In this document: positions 31,373 to 39,156 of the stretch, in pieces
How positions within the stretch are numbered: the stretch's first letter is position 1
Layout of the letters: each line of letters starts with the position of its first letter
DNA from: a virus
IMG/VR virus record: IMGVR_UViG_3300042691_036206
Location: 1-64,000 of that record
Reading direction: 5' to 3' (one strand)
Length of the DNA: 64,000 nucleotides
Notes under the pieces: model-generated
What the model was told of the DNA's origin: nothing
Databases searched by the model: none
Seen by the model: the letters and a program-made list of their open reading frames with translations, nothing else
Position numbers and translations under genes: made by a program

Positions 31373-32812
31373 TTAATGGCGATTTCTGCGTTCTTGCCTG
31401 CGACTCTGAATCAAGGGCTCATCCTGTCCCTTCACGTAAACAGCGACGTTATGCTTCTCCGCTGCGATGCGGAGCTTCTGAAGTTCTTTCGAGGTCATCG
31501 CGGTCGCGGCGGCTTTCGAGAGGACGACACGATCGCCGCTTTTGAGCTTGATATGGGGCTCTCTCGCTCGCTGATACGCATACTCGGCGCGTAGCAGGGC
31601 TTCTCTGAGGGTGTGAAACGGATTGCCTTGGTACAGCGATCGGATCGCGGCTCTGTGAGCTTCTGGGCGCGATCGCTTCTTGATGTCATCCAGAAAAGCG
31701 GGAACGCTCTTCACCCGGTAATCACGTGAAGCTCCGAGGTTGACGACCTTGACCGCCGCACCGATGACTCGCAACGGAAGCACGACAAACTCATCAAGGA
31801 GCCTTTGCAACCGACCGGGTGTCTTGAATTCTTTTTCTGGTTGGCTTTTTGCCGCGACCGTTGCCGCTGTCTTTCTAAACGAAGGTTTCTGCGCACCCTT
31901 CGCGGCATCCTCTTTTGCGGAAGGCTCGTCTTTGATCCAGCCCTGGCTCCGCCCATGTTGCAACAGAGCTTGTCCCGCGAGCGGCTTCCACGTCTCGACC
32001 AGTTCCGCACGTGTATACGCAACGGGCGGGCACGTGCGAGTGTTCAATGCGGCGTAGGCTTTCGCCTGCGGTGTCGGCTCGATGCCCTTGCTCTCCAGGT
32101 AGTTCTTGATTTGTTCGCTGCGTTTACCGACCAACGCCATCAGCTCAGGGGGCACGCCTTGCACCACAGCCACGCCGCGATTGAAGCCGATGTTCCACTT
32201 AAATTCCTGGGCGAGTTCTTTACCGAGGGCCGCTTGGAACGCCATCTGATACAGCTTGTCGATGCGGTAGTACTGGCGGAGGTCGCCAAGCTTCAACGTC
32301 TTGCCGGTTGCGGTAACGCCGTACCGTGAGAGCCGACGGTGAATGTGCCAATGAATCCCGCCACCGTTGTCGGTCGCGTGGATGACGCGGCGGACCACTG
32401 GAATCGCAGGAACGATTTTCTTTCCCTGGGCGCCAGAGCGTACGTGCCAACCCTTCGCCATCACTACCTTGAAGGCCACGTCATCCGCTCGCTTCAAGCA
32501 GTCCGCCATCTTCTGGAACGCCGCGGGGCCTTCCATTACCAGGACCACGAGGAACATTGCGTTTACTGACTTGTCCGTGCCGCTGACCATCTCGAAGGGG
32601 CGCGTGTCTTTGCGGTTCTTCTGAACGCGGATGGCCGGACTTCCGTCTCCCCGCTTCTCCTGAGCGTGAAGGCGGTTTTGCTCTGGATCGTTGGCGTCGG
32701 TGAAGCCAATCAGAGCGGCCGGGCCCATGAAGTCGGCCCCACCACCATGCTCGATTGCGTCCTGGTTGTACTTCTCAGAGAGGGAGTACTTCTTCGTCGT
32801 GCGAGTTATCAC
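31373..32812 (-). CDS. MobF-type (TrwC-like) relaxase
   Basis: 479 residues. Candidate catalytic tyrosines lie at the N-terminus (Y9 and Y15 in KYSLSEKY). KSVNAMF matches the motif after the first strands, and H145 with H154, H156 and H158 (IHWHIH) form the three-histidine metal site. QYYRIDKLYQMAFQAAL and GVPPEL complete the TrwC relaxase domain. The C-terminus is short: the helicase domain of TrwC/TraI is absent, so only nicking and transfer of the cut strand are encoded. Upstream accessory gene overlaps by four bases. Confidence 0.85.
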   Translation of the reverse strand: MITRTTKKYSLSEKYNQDAIEHGGGADFMGPAALIGFTDANDPEQNRLHAQEKRGDGSPAIRVQKNRKDTRPFEMVSGTDKSVNAMFLVVLVMEGPAAFQKMADCLKRADDVAFKVVMAKGWHVRSGAQGKKIVPAIPVVRRVIHATDNGGGIHWHIHRRLSRYGVTATGKTLKLGDLRQYYRIDKLYQMAFQAALGKELAQEFKWNIGFNRGVAVVQGVPPELMALVGKRSEQIKNYLESKGIEPTPQAKAYAALNTRTCPPVAYTRAELVETWKPLAGQALLQHGRSQGWIKDEPSAKEDAAKGAQKPSFRKTAATVAAKSQPEKEFKTPGRLQRLLDEFVVLPLRVIGAAVKVVNLGASRDYRVKSVPAFLDDIKKRSRPEAHRAAIRSLYQGNPFHTLREALLRAEYAYQRAREPHIKLKSGDRVVLSKAAATAMTSKELQKLRIAAEKHNVAVYVKGQDEPLIQSRRQERRNRH

Positions 32813-33219
32813 GGTTGCACCGCCTTCTCCTCCGCCATGAACTTCGCAATGTCGCCTGAGAGATAGACCTCATTCACGAGCGCCACCGCCGTAGCGGTGT
32901 CGAGAGATTCCCCGCGACGTTGTTGTGTCGAGAGCAGGAGCACGGCCAGCTCGGCCAACAGGGCTTTCATCTCTGCGGGCTGAATCCCCACGTGAGGCGG
33001 CGGCAGTGGCGCGTTTCCGTCCGGCAAGCAGCGGTGTTCGAGGGCCCACGAAATGAGATCGTGGCCGAGCGTGCTCTCGGTGGTCTCAAGTTCCTTCGCC
33101 AACGCTCGAAATGCTGCCTTCATCTTGAGCGGCACTCGCACGCTGATAGTCGTTGTCGGCTCACTGTTGCCGATGATGGTTTCACGCGGGTCAGGCTTGA
33201 TGGTGTCATCACTGTCCAT
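32809..33219 (-). CDS. Ribbon-helix-helix-like relaxosome accessory protein
   Basis: 136 residues. TTISVRVPLKMKAAFRALAK is a beta strand plus helix typical of RHH/Arc-like DNA-binding proteins; the rest is helical with an acidic end. Located immediately before the relaxase, it is a likely nic-site binding partner (MobC/TrwA type role). Confidence 0.6.
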   Translation of the reverse strand: MDSDDTIKPDPRETIIGNSEPTTTISVRVPLKMKAAFRALAKELETTESTLGHDLISWALEHRCLPDGNAPLPPPHVGIQPAEMKALLAELAVLLLSTQQRRGESLDTATAVALVNEVYLSGDIAKFMAEEKAVQP

Positions 33220-33430
33220 GGTCGCTACTCCGAAAGCGGTTGAGGAAGCGGGTGAAGATTGTCGGCGAGGACTGCGGGGCGGGCGACGAGGACCAAAGAA
33301 AGTCTTCGAGGCGCTTGTGAGCTTCGATCTCTTCCGGCGTCCGGCGAGCGTCGAAGAACGCCTGGATGGGATCGTCGGGCTCGTAGGGAGCCTGGTAGCC
33401 CTCGAAAAAGTCCCTGATGGGATCTGACAT
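33209..33430 (-). CDS. Hypothetical 73-aa protein heading the relaxase operon
   Basis: Start at 33430. Repeated PIRDFFEGYQ and PIQAFFDARR suggest an internal duplication of a short helix. It overlaps the accessory gene by 11 bases. Unknown function. Confidence 0.5.
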   Translation of the reverse strand: MSDPIRDFFEGYQAPYEPDDPIQAFFDARRTPEEIEAHKRLEDFLWSSSPAPQSSPTIFTRFLNRFRSSDHGQ

Positions 33431-33628
33431 GGGTGTTTGCCTTTCAGTTTGCGTAAACCTGTGGCAGCTTTCGACCGGCCGAATTCTTACCACCGAATGC
33501 AAGAAAGCCAAGTTTTGGAGTGAGCAGTTTTGAGCGCAACTCTAGGCGCATCATCGAGATAATTTTCTTGAGATTTATTTCTGTAACTCTAAGAGGGCCA
33601 ATGGCTTAAAGGGCATTCGGTTGGCCGG

Positions 33629-33732
33629 GCGAGGACATCAAGATTAGCGTTTCGGCCTGTGGAATGTGTTGCCCCGGCGAGGACATTAAGAACAGCGTTC
33701 GCCCGCCTCGGCGAGGACATGAAGATCGATGG
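33629..33732. repeat. Three direct repeats in the 400-bp gap before the relaxase operon, oriT candidate
   Basis: GGCGAGGACAT-(C/T/G)-AAGA recurs with GCGAGGACAT beginning at 33629, 33677 and 33711; the first two extend to AGCGTTTCG/AGCGTTCGC. The 400 bases from 33431 to 33830 hold no convincing gene, and 33541-33600 is AT-rich. Repeats plus an AT-rich part immediately upstream of an RHH protein and relaxase are where oriT usually lies. Confidence 0.5.
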
Positions 33733-33830
33733 GTGGAGAGGTGGTCATCTGTCAATGAACCTTTTTGAAAACCTCTCCTGAACTGTCGTGTGCCAATCCT
33801 GGCATCCCATCCGTGGGCATCCATTCTGGA

Positions 33831-34196
33831 CTAGAAGCGATCGCCGACGTCGTTGCCGTCGTCACTTCCACTTTCGCCACCGCCGCCGACGTTGGTTCCG
33901 TTCTGCTGAGCGAGCCAGATCCACGCCATGCGTGAACACTCAGCGACAACGAGCAAATCGTCCCGACCGAAAGTTGTCGCCGACTTCCACTGTCCTTGGC
34001 CGTCCTTGTAGTTCCGCGTCATCGTGACGCTGTACCACACGCCTTCCTTGCTCTCGTTCTCCCAGATTGTCGCCTTGATGCGACCGCATCGGATCTCGTG
34101 AGCGGGAGGTCGACGACCATTCCCTTGATCGCGGTTCTGCTGCTGCTGCGGGGCGTCGTTGCGACCGACCGTCTGCGTTCTCTTTTGAGGAGCCAT
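33831..34196 (-). CDS. Hypothetical 121-aa protein of planctomycete type
   Basis: Start at 34196. A glutamine/asparagine-rich head is followed by EIRCGRIKATIWENESKEGV, VTMTRNYKDGQGQWK and DDLLVVAECSRMAWIWL, an ssDNA-binding-protein-like small beta/helix domain. I recall near-identical layouts in planctomycete genomes and plasmids. The C-terminus is Gly/Asp-rich. Function unknown. Confidence 0.7.
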   Translation of the reverse strand: MAPQKRTQTVGRNDAPQQQQNRDQGNGRRPPAHEIRCGRIKATIWENESKEGVWYSVTMTRNYKDGQGQWKSATTFGRDDLLVVAECSRMAWIWLAQQNGTNVGGGGESGSDDGNDVGDRF

Positions 34197-34335
34197 GACG
34201 GCACCTCTCCTTTCTTGAAAGTTCGTGACATGGAGATGTTCCAGACACAAGGAAAAGAAAAACAGCGGCCTCGCTCCGAGCGAAATGCCGCTGAGAAATC
34301 CACGGCCCGGCATCCGTTCCGGGGGTTGTGCGTTG

Positions 34336-35079
34336 CTACACCGCGAGGGAGCGATCCGGCAGCATGAGACCATTCAGGCGAATGGTTTGCGAGACGAACA
34401 CTTGCGGCGCCGTGATGGCACGTTCCTTCAGAACTTCCGTGAAGGCATTGAAAAGGCCCCAGCCTGTGCGGGCCCGGAACTCTTCATGTGGCGGATTCTC
34501 CCACTGCTCGCAGACCTTGGGAATCTGAAGCGTCGAGATGATTCCGCGGTGAAAGGCCTGAAGGATGATGTGACTTGCCGCCTCCGGCGTGAGTTCCATC
34601 TCCATCATTCGCTTGATGCGGTGTTCCTCGGCATCCTTGAACGACGCAAGCGACGTGACTGCGGTACCGATCGCCGTGCCGAAGGCCCGCATGCCATTGA
34701 TCGTGTGTTTTCTGCGGACGAGCAACTCGGCTCGGAATGCCAAATTGTCACAGCAAAAAACTCTTGATCCAGCCGCGAAGCCGAGCGGAAAGGACTTGTC
34801 GGTACTGTTGCGGATCCCGACCGAAAGACTGACGCCCTGAGCGAGCGGAGTTGTCAGGTCGAGAACGCCGAAGAAGCGTGCTCCATCACGAGCGAGCGCG
34901 AGCTTTTGACTCGCGATCTGGTATCCCGCTCCTGAGAGCGTTTCACGAACAGTCGCTAGCACTGTCGTGTGGGCCGTAGGATGCCACCGCCCTTCGGGCG
35001 GTGGAGTCCTGCAAGCCTTCAGCTCGTCGAGCGTGACGAGCCGCCCGCCCGCGTGAAGCACGAGCGCTCCTTGAGACAT
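34336..35079 (-). CDS. DUF932 phage/plasmid-like protein
   Basis: 247 residues. DUF932 blocks visible: GYQIASQKLALARDGARFFG, LSVGIRNSTDKSFPLGFAAG, and VFCCDNLAFRAE. The family is common on plasmids and phages next to replication or transfer genes; its function is unknown. It belongs to the leftward cluster that leads to the relaxase genes. Confidence 0.85.
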   Translation of the reverse strand: MSQGALVLHAGGRLVTLDELKACRTPPPEGRWHPTAHTTVLATVRETLSGAGYQIASQKLALARDGARFFGVLDLTTPLAQGVSLSVGIRNSTDKSFPLGFAAGSRVFCCDNLAFRAELLVRRKHTINGMRAFGTAIGTAVTSLASFKDAEEHRIKRMMEMELTPEAASHIILQAFHRGIISTLQIPKVCEQWENPPHEEFRARTGWGLFNAFTEVLKERAITAPQVFVSQTIRLNGLMLPDRSLAV

Positions 35080-35245
35080 TGCAATCCCTCTTGGGTGAGG
35101 GGCTGGCGCACTTCTGAAAACCTTCAGTGCTGATGACCAACCTCTCTCCCGGTCGGGGACAGAGGTCGCGTGATGTGTCTTCTACCCAACAAGCTCAACG
35201 TTGACACAGGTTGCAATGACAGGCAAGGGGAGGCATAAGCCGGAT

Positions 35246-35428
35246 GTGGTGAGCGCGGGACGGTCACCGACAAAAGTGGAATGGAGCGGCTGCTTGCAAG
35301 AAGAACCTTTGGAACTCCCAGCCGCGAGAGCTAAGTACCATAAGAAAAACTGCCGTGAAAGAAGGGCATTCCTCCCTCCACGGCACTCAGGGCTCACCGC
35401 CACCGGACGCCGGTATTCCTTGGATTAG
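35246..35428 (+). CDS. Possible small zinc-finger-like protein
   Basis: A rightward frame between two leftward genes; a GTG at 35246 follows GGGGAGG. ARAKYHKKNCRERRAFLPPR resembles the C-terminal half of small cysteine-rich phage zinc proteins, with some zinc ligands replaced by His. Otherwise the 385 bases from 35080 to 35464 show nothing. Could be non-coding. Confidence 0.35.
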   Translation: MVSAGRSPTKVEWSGCLQEEPLELPAARAKYHKKNCRERRAFLPPRHSGLTATGRRYSLD

Positions 35429-35464
35429 TCATTCTAATCCTCCGCTTCCCGGCGCCCTGAGAAA

Positions 35465-36127
35465 CTACCTCCGCCCAGCCTCATACCGCAAGAGGTCCGC
35501 AATCTCTTTCGGCGTCTCGATGAAGACCGGCTCCGGCGTAAACTTCTTCCGCACACATCGTTTCCAATCGACCGGGGCTTTCTTCAGCAGGCGGCGGCAT
35601 TCATTTAGGTGTCGGATGAGCGAGAAGAGGCCGTCCCTAACGCCGGCGAACGGCAAAAATGGAAACTCCCGCACCGTGGTTTCGCAGGCGCTAAGAGTTT
35701 CCTTTGCTAACTCGGTAAACTCCCTTTTCAACCGTCGCTGGGCCTCGGGATGGAGCCTCACGGAGACCTTCTCCGTCTGGCGATTGACGCTGATGGAATA
35801 GCCTTCGAGATGGAGCGGGGCTTCTCGAATATCCTTCCAAGCTTCGCGGTTGAAGAAGGACGAGCGGCCTTTGGTTGCGATGATGATGCAGAGTTGCCCG
35901 CAGCGGAGGTACTTCACCTTCGCGAACCCAGCCTTTGAACGGCGATACTGTTTTTCTTTGCTGAGATGCGCGTCGTACAGCATCAGCAACCTAGCGTCGA
36001 TTATGAGCGGATCCTTATTATCGGGAATCCATGACGTGCTGTAAAACACATACTTTTTCGTCAGTAAATTGCACGCCAGATAGCGAACCATCGCATCGGG
36101 TGATTTAATAATATACTGGACGGTCAT
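35465..36127 (-). CDS. Conserved hypothetical 220-aa protein of mobile elements
   Basis: Start at 36127. Blocks: KYVFYSTSWIPDNKDPLIID, LLMLYDAHLSKEKQYRRSKA, GFAKVKYLRCGQLCIIIATK and LEGYSISVNRQTEKVSVRLH. I recall this protein as recurrent near relaxase genes of planctomycete elements, function unknown. The mid part could be a nucleic-acid-binding beta domain and the C-terminal part is helical. Confidence 0.65.
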   Translation of the reverse strand: MTVQYIIKSPDAMVRYLACNLLTKKYVFYSTSWIPDNKDPLIIDARLLMLYDAHLSKEKQYRRSKAGFAKVKYLRCGQLCIIIATKGRSSFFNREAWKDIREAPLHLEGYSISVNRQTEKVSVRLHPEAQRRLKREFTELAKETLSACETTVREFPFLPFAGVRDGLFSLIRHLNECRRLLKKAPVDWKRCVRKKFTPEPVFIETPKEIADLLRYEAGRR

Positions 36128-36143
36128 AGAGGCATGATGACAT

Positions 36144-36167
36144 AAAAAAGGCGGGGTTGCCCCCGCC
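36144..36167 (-). terminator. Rho-independent terminator
   Basis: Read leftward: GGCGGGG, loop, CCCCGCC, then TTTTTT. It closes the leftward transcript arriving from the right and lies just before the 220-aa protein gene. Confidence 0.85.
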
Positions 36168-36168
36168 T

Positions 36169-36273
36169 CCATACCTTAGATTGTCCTGCCTTGCCATGGC
36201 TCACCGATCCGCATCCAACCTTAGCCCGCCAAGCCGAGCTAATCCGTACCTAACCTTGAGTCACCTTACCGCG
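36169..36273 (-). repeat. Pentamer-periodic tract (NNNGG)n
   Basis: Read on the minus strand, 105 bases divide into 21 five-base units in perfect register; 14 end in GG (such as CAAGG TTAGG TACGG). On the plus strand the units start CC. Nothing coding explains it. It directly precedes the terminator at 36144-36167. Confidence 0.7.
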
Positions 36274-36478
36274 ATCGGATAAATTCAGGCACCGGGGAGG
36301 TTGATTTTGGGCAGAGTGACTCAAAAGTTACGCGATCGCACAGATTCTCTGTTGGGGGGATTCTGTCTCTCGACAAGGCTCCCCCCAGGCCCACCGACAT
36401 AACCTTCTCCGCACGTGTTGGTGCTTTCCAACCCTTCCAGGTGACACCAACCCTACGGCCATCCTCCTCGGTGAGCAC
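36266..36478 (-). CDS. Hypothetical 70-aa protein, start uncertain
   Basis: GTG at 36478 after GGAAGA. VGVTWKGWKAPTRAEKVMSV is protein-like. The frame stays open and protein-like for another 28 or so codons upstream (YRLDGWQGSQFRRFRSGRTT) behind a good GGAGG, but no ATG, GTG or TTG starts it. It may be a decayed or rearranged gene. Family unknown. Confidence 0.4.
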   Translation of the reverse strand: MLTEEDGRRVGVTWKGWKAPTRAEKVMSVGLGGALSRDRIPPTENLCDRVTFESLCPKSTSPVPEFIRSR

Positions 36479-37204
36479 TGTCGTTCTTCCAGAGCGGAAA
36501 CGACGGAATTGACTGCCCTGCCATCCGTCGAGCCTATAAACCTCCTTTCTAAAACCTTGGGCCCCGCCTTTAGCCGGACAACCTCCTACAGAACTTTGCG
36601 CGTCCTACCCGTGCTCGCTCTCCCCTCTGCCAGAACCTTCTGTCCTTGAAGGGCAGAGGCTCCCGAATTGTCGACGGCTGTCATGTGGTGGTCACGTCGT
36701 CGAGCGGCGTATTCGACCGCACGGCGGGCGGGTGCTCCAGAAGTTCCCCGCTAGAACACTCACCCCTCGGTAGCCCGAGGGCTTTCACCCTTGGAACGCA
36801 CAAGACAGGGTTACCGCCCCGCCCGCGTTCTGAACTATTTGGCACCGTCTCCGTCCACACGTACTCGATTGCAGTTGCCTGCGTGACCCTTTGCGCTACT
36901 TGCCCGTCATCCCTCGCGGGTGACTGGTTCCAGGGTCGAGCGAGGTTGAGGCGACCACGTGGGTCATCCGCCCCCTCGGCGGCGCAATGTATATTTGGCT
37001 ATACAAGAACCACTGGTCTTGCATACTCCAGTAGACATTACGCCGCTTCAGCCGCCATCCCATCGTCGCACGCGAATCGGTATTGATTCTTCCCCACTGA
37101 ACAAGGGCCTCTCGACCCATTCAGCGAGCCCGATTTGGTGGTGAAGGGGCGTCGGTGTGCCCAGGATAGGCCGGGGCCGAGATATGGGAAACAGACGAAA
37201 CCGG
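36479..37204 (-). other. Weakly coding or non-coding stretch
   Basis: About 725 bases without a convincing gene. Short minus frames exist (one at 36896-37120 with WRLKRRNVYWSMQDQWFLYS). Notable structure: TGTATA-TTTGGC-TATACA near 36990, CCTCGG-TAGC-CCGAGG near 36766, and many G/C-rich arms. A structured RNA or a degraded gene are both possible; no known RNA family, tRNA or intron core was recognised. Confidence 0.35.
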
Positions 37205-37924
37205 TCAGGACTTTGCCTTGCTGACACGCTCGTAAAGGATTCCCGCAAGGCGACTCATTGCGTCATCAGCGTACTTATCGGCCTCCTCGCCGCCGCCGTT
37301 GTATCGCCGGAACACCTCGCGGATACGGACCGTTGGATCCTTAATCCCGTCGATCTCCTTGGACTTTTGCTGCACGATAAGAGCCGAGCACCGAGCGGCC
37401 GTCCACACGTCGTACAGACGGCTCCAGTGGAGGTTGCAATAGTCTTTTGCGGAATAGCCCATGACGTGAAAGACGCCGTGACTCGATGCGATCATTCGCA
37501 ATTCATTGGTGGAGGTCGTGCGGTATTTCTTATTGTTCCTCAATTCTTCGAACTTCTTCGCTTCAAATGCGTAAAGGCTATTCTGATCCCCGCCGCGGCT
37601 TTCCTTCTCCGCTAAGACCATCAGGATTAGAGGGTCTACATCGAACTCCTTCGCGGTCTTAACAATGATGTCCCCAAGCGTGGCATCATCCACTTCACGG
37701 TACTCCGTGATCGTCTTCACGACCGTGACTTTCTCCAGCAGCGCGTCCCTCGCTCGCATGGCATGCACCGATGCAACTTCAAAGGCAAGATCGACAAGAC
37801 GAGAAACGCAGAGGCAGATACACAAGAAGAAAGTAAGTTTTAGGCCGAAGATGATCAGCTTGAACTTTCGTGCGTGGCGTTGTGATTTGTTTTTTTCTGT
37901 GGCTTCCATGACGTGTTTTTCCAT
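37205..37924 (-). CDS. Membrane-anchored lytic transglycosylase-like protein
   Basis: 239 residues. A basic start, one membrane helix (FKLIIFGLKLTFFLCICLCV), then an SLT-type fold: LILMVLAEKESRGG with the catalytic Glu, GVFHVMGYSAK and EVFRRYNGGGEEADKYAD. It would cut peptidoglycan glycan strands. It could serve lysis, DNA entry or the transfer apparatus; conjugation modules commonly include such an enzyme. Confidence 0.78.
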   Translation of the reverse strand: MEKHVMEATEKNKSQRHARKFKLIIFGLKLTFFLCICLCVSRLVDLAFEVASVHAMRARDALLEKVTVVKTITEYREVDDATLGDIIVKTAKEFDVDPLILMVLAEKESRGGDQNSLYAFEAKKFEELRNNKKYRTTSTNELRMIASSHGVFHVMGYSAKDYCNLHWSRLYDVWTAARCSALIVQQKSKEIDGIKDPTVRIREVFRRYNGGGEEADKYADDAMSRLAGILYERVSKAKS

Positions 37925-37926
37925 AC

Positions 37927-37950
37927 GGCGGGCCCGAAGGCCCGCCTTTT
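37927..37950 (+). terminator. GC hairpin with T run between lipoprotein and transglycosylase genes
   Basis: GGCGGGCC-CGAA-GGCCCGCC followed by TTTT on the plus strand. On the minus (gene) strand the T run precedes the hairpin, so for the local genes it is a stable structure rather than a proper terminator; it may stop rightward read-through. Confidence 0.5.
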
Positions 37951-37955
37951 AGGCG

Positions 37956-38189
37956 TTAGTATTTTCGTCGGCTCGATGCAGGCACCATTCGCTCGTCCCC
38001 ATCTTCCGGGCCGTAGTCATTAGCAAGGCGCGTCTGAACCCGGTCGTCTCTACCTGTCCTGCCATGCCATCCCGTCTCGACCTTGAAACTGCACCCACTC
38101 ATCGCAAGCCCCACCAGGGCGAGCACCGCCCCGAGAAAACCATAACTAATCGTGGTCTTCTTCGCTGAATCGTTCCTGTATTCCTTCAT
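37956..38189 (-). CDS. Small lipoprotein
   Basis: Seventy-seven residues. A hydrophobic helix ends in LAMSGC, a lipobox, with Cys at about position 33. The mature chain is short, charged and unstructured. Size and place beside lysis genes fit an outer-membrane spanin subunit, but entry-exclusion lipoproteins look the same. Confidence 0.6.
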   Translation of the reverse strand: MKEYRNDSAKKTTISYGFLGAVLALVGLAMSGCSFKVETGWHGRTGRDDRVQTRLANDYGPEDGDERMVPASSRRKY

Positions 38190-38199
38190 AACCTTCCTT

Positions 38200-38427
38200 T
38201 TATTGCTTAACCTTAGTTGACATTTCTACGCGCCGATGCACGGTGAGAATCGTATCCGCGACCTTGAACGCTCTGAGGCCGGCCCGGTGCCAGCCCTCGA
38301 AATCGTAGTCCGGAAAGTCCTTCATCGTGAACCCGTCGATAGAGAGAAGCTCCTCGACTCGCTTTTTCCATTCCGGGTAGGTGATTCGGAAAAGCCGAAC
38401 CTTTGCTACCTCTGCACTGTTTCCCAT
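38200..38427 (-). CDS. Hypothetical 75-aa protein
   Basis: Contains IDGFTMKDFPDYDFEGWHRA, close to a pattern of small phage proteins (DUF5419-like, by recollection). It is the first gene behind the promoter/operator at 38451-38514. Function unknown. Confidence 0.5.
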   Translation of the reverse strand: MGNSAEVAKVRLFRITYPEWKKRVEELLSIDGFTMKDFPDYDFEGWHRAGLRAFKVADTILTVHRRVEMSTKVKQ

Positions 38428-38450
38428 GTTGCCTCCCTGCTGTTGTCAAT

Positions 38451-38514
38451 GATGCGCGTCAATACGCATCAGTCAGTCAGAGGTATGATTCGTCAGTATG
38501 CTATTTTGTGTCAA
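38451..38514 (-). promoter_or_regulatory. Leftward promoter with inverted-repeat operator
   Basis: Read leftward: TTGACA at 38514-38509, an AATCAT-like -10, then GATGCG ... CGCATC inverted repeat (38470-38451) across the transcript start. TGATGCGC here matches the operator at 2889-2896. Confidence 0.5.
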
Positions 38515-38578
38515 CGATTATTGACGAGATCGGCAAAGAAAGTTGTAAGCGTGCGGAATGACGCGAGAAAAAACGGCG

Positions 38579-38869
38579 TTATTTCGCGTCTGGGAGCTTG
38601 GCCTTGACGTACTTACGGGCCAGGCCGACCGTCAGGAAGCCATAACCGAGAGATTCCAACGCGCCTTTCACGCTATCGAGCCCCTGCGAGATCGCATCAC
38701 GAGCGGCGATGATGGTGACCTGATACTCAGGAAAGAGCGGCGCGATGAGATTCAGGAAGTCAGCGAAGTAGGCGATGGCGAGAAGAACGCCACCAATCAA
38801 ACTTTTGTAGCCATCTAAAAACGCTCCCAGCCGCGTCATCGAAAGTAGGTAGTGAAGTGCTTTTGCCAT
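38579..38869 (-). CDS. Holin-like membrane protein
   Basis: Ninety-six residues with hydrophobic helices (YKSLIGGVLLAIAYFADFLN and ALESLGYGFLTVGLA) and a basic tail (RKYVKAKLPDAK). Size and features fit a holin, which would release the lysozyme made from 41270. A second candidate is the protein at 41762. Confidence 0.55.
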   Translation of the reverse strand: MAKALHYLLSMTRLGAFLDGYKSLIGGVLLAIAYFADFLNLIAPLFPEYQVTIIAARDAISQGLDSVKGALESLGYGFLTVGLARKYVKAKLPDAK

Positions 38870-38920
38870 GCGCCGAGTCTATCACGCTGACGAAGTAGGC
38901 CGCTATAAGGCAGTTGTTGT

Positions 38921-38939
38921 GTATCTCATTGTGAGATAC
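38921..38939. promoter_or_regulatory. Perfect palindromic operator before the RHH gene
   Basis: GTATCTCA-TTG-TGAGATAC: 8-base arms, 3-base centre, 10 bases before the ATG at 38950 and just ahead of its GGAGG. Placement suggests autorepression by the ribbon-helix-helix protein. Confidence 0.65.
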
Positions 38940-38949
38940 CATCGGAGGC

Positions 38950-39156
38950 ATGAAAAAAAAGTGGATGAGTTTTCGAGTGAGTAGTCGCGGGGTTGAATGC
39001 CTTGACGATCTGTCGCACTCACTAGGGTTATCAAAAACTAGCGTGTTAGAACTCGCACTTCGGCAACTTTGGAAAACTAATGGCATCGAAACACAAGGAC
39101 TTACTCGGGAAAAGATTCGGCCGACTTGTAGTGACAACAAAAGAGCCAATTCGTAA
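38950..39156 (+). CDS. Ribbon-helix-helix DNA-binding protein
   Basis: Sixty-eight residues. KWMSFRVSSRGVECLDDLSH followed by LGLSKTSVLELALRQLW is the RHH (MetJ/Arc) pattern. Its end overlaps the HNH gene by 77 bases in another frame; the tail beyond residue 45 has no RHH counterpart. Likely an autoregulator that controls the endonuclease. Confidence 0.7.
   Translation: MKKKWMSFRVSSRGVECLDDLSHSLGLSKTSVLELALRQLWKTNGIETQGLTREKIRPTCSDNKRANS

Noticed and set aside
33629-33732. CRISPR-like direct repeats
   Set aside because: Only three copies with unequal spacing (48 and 34 bases) and imperfect ends; no cas genes nearby.
36479-37204. Group I/II intron or rRNA fragment
   Set aside because: No domain V, no conserved core and no reverse transcriptase could be seen; left as a weakly coding stretch.
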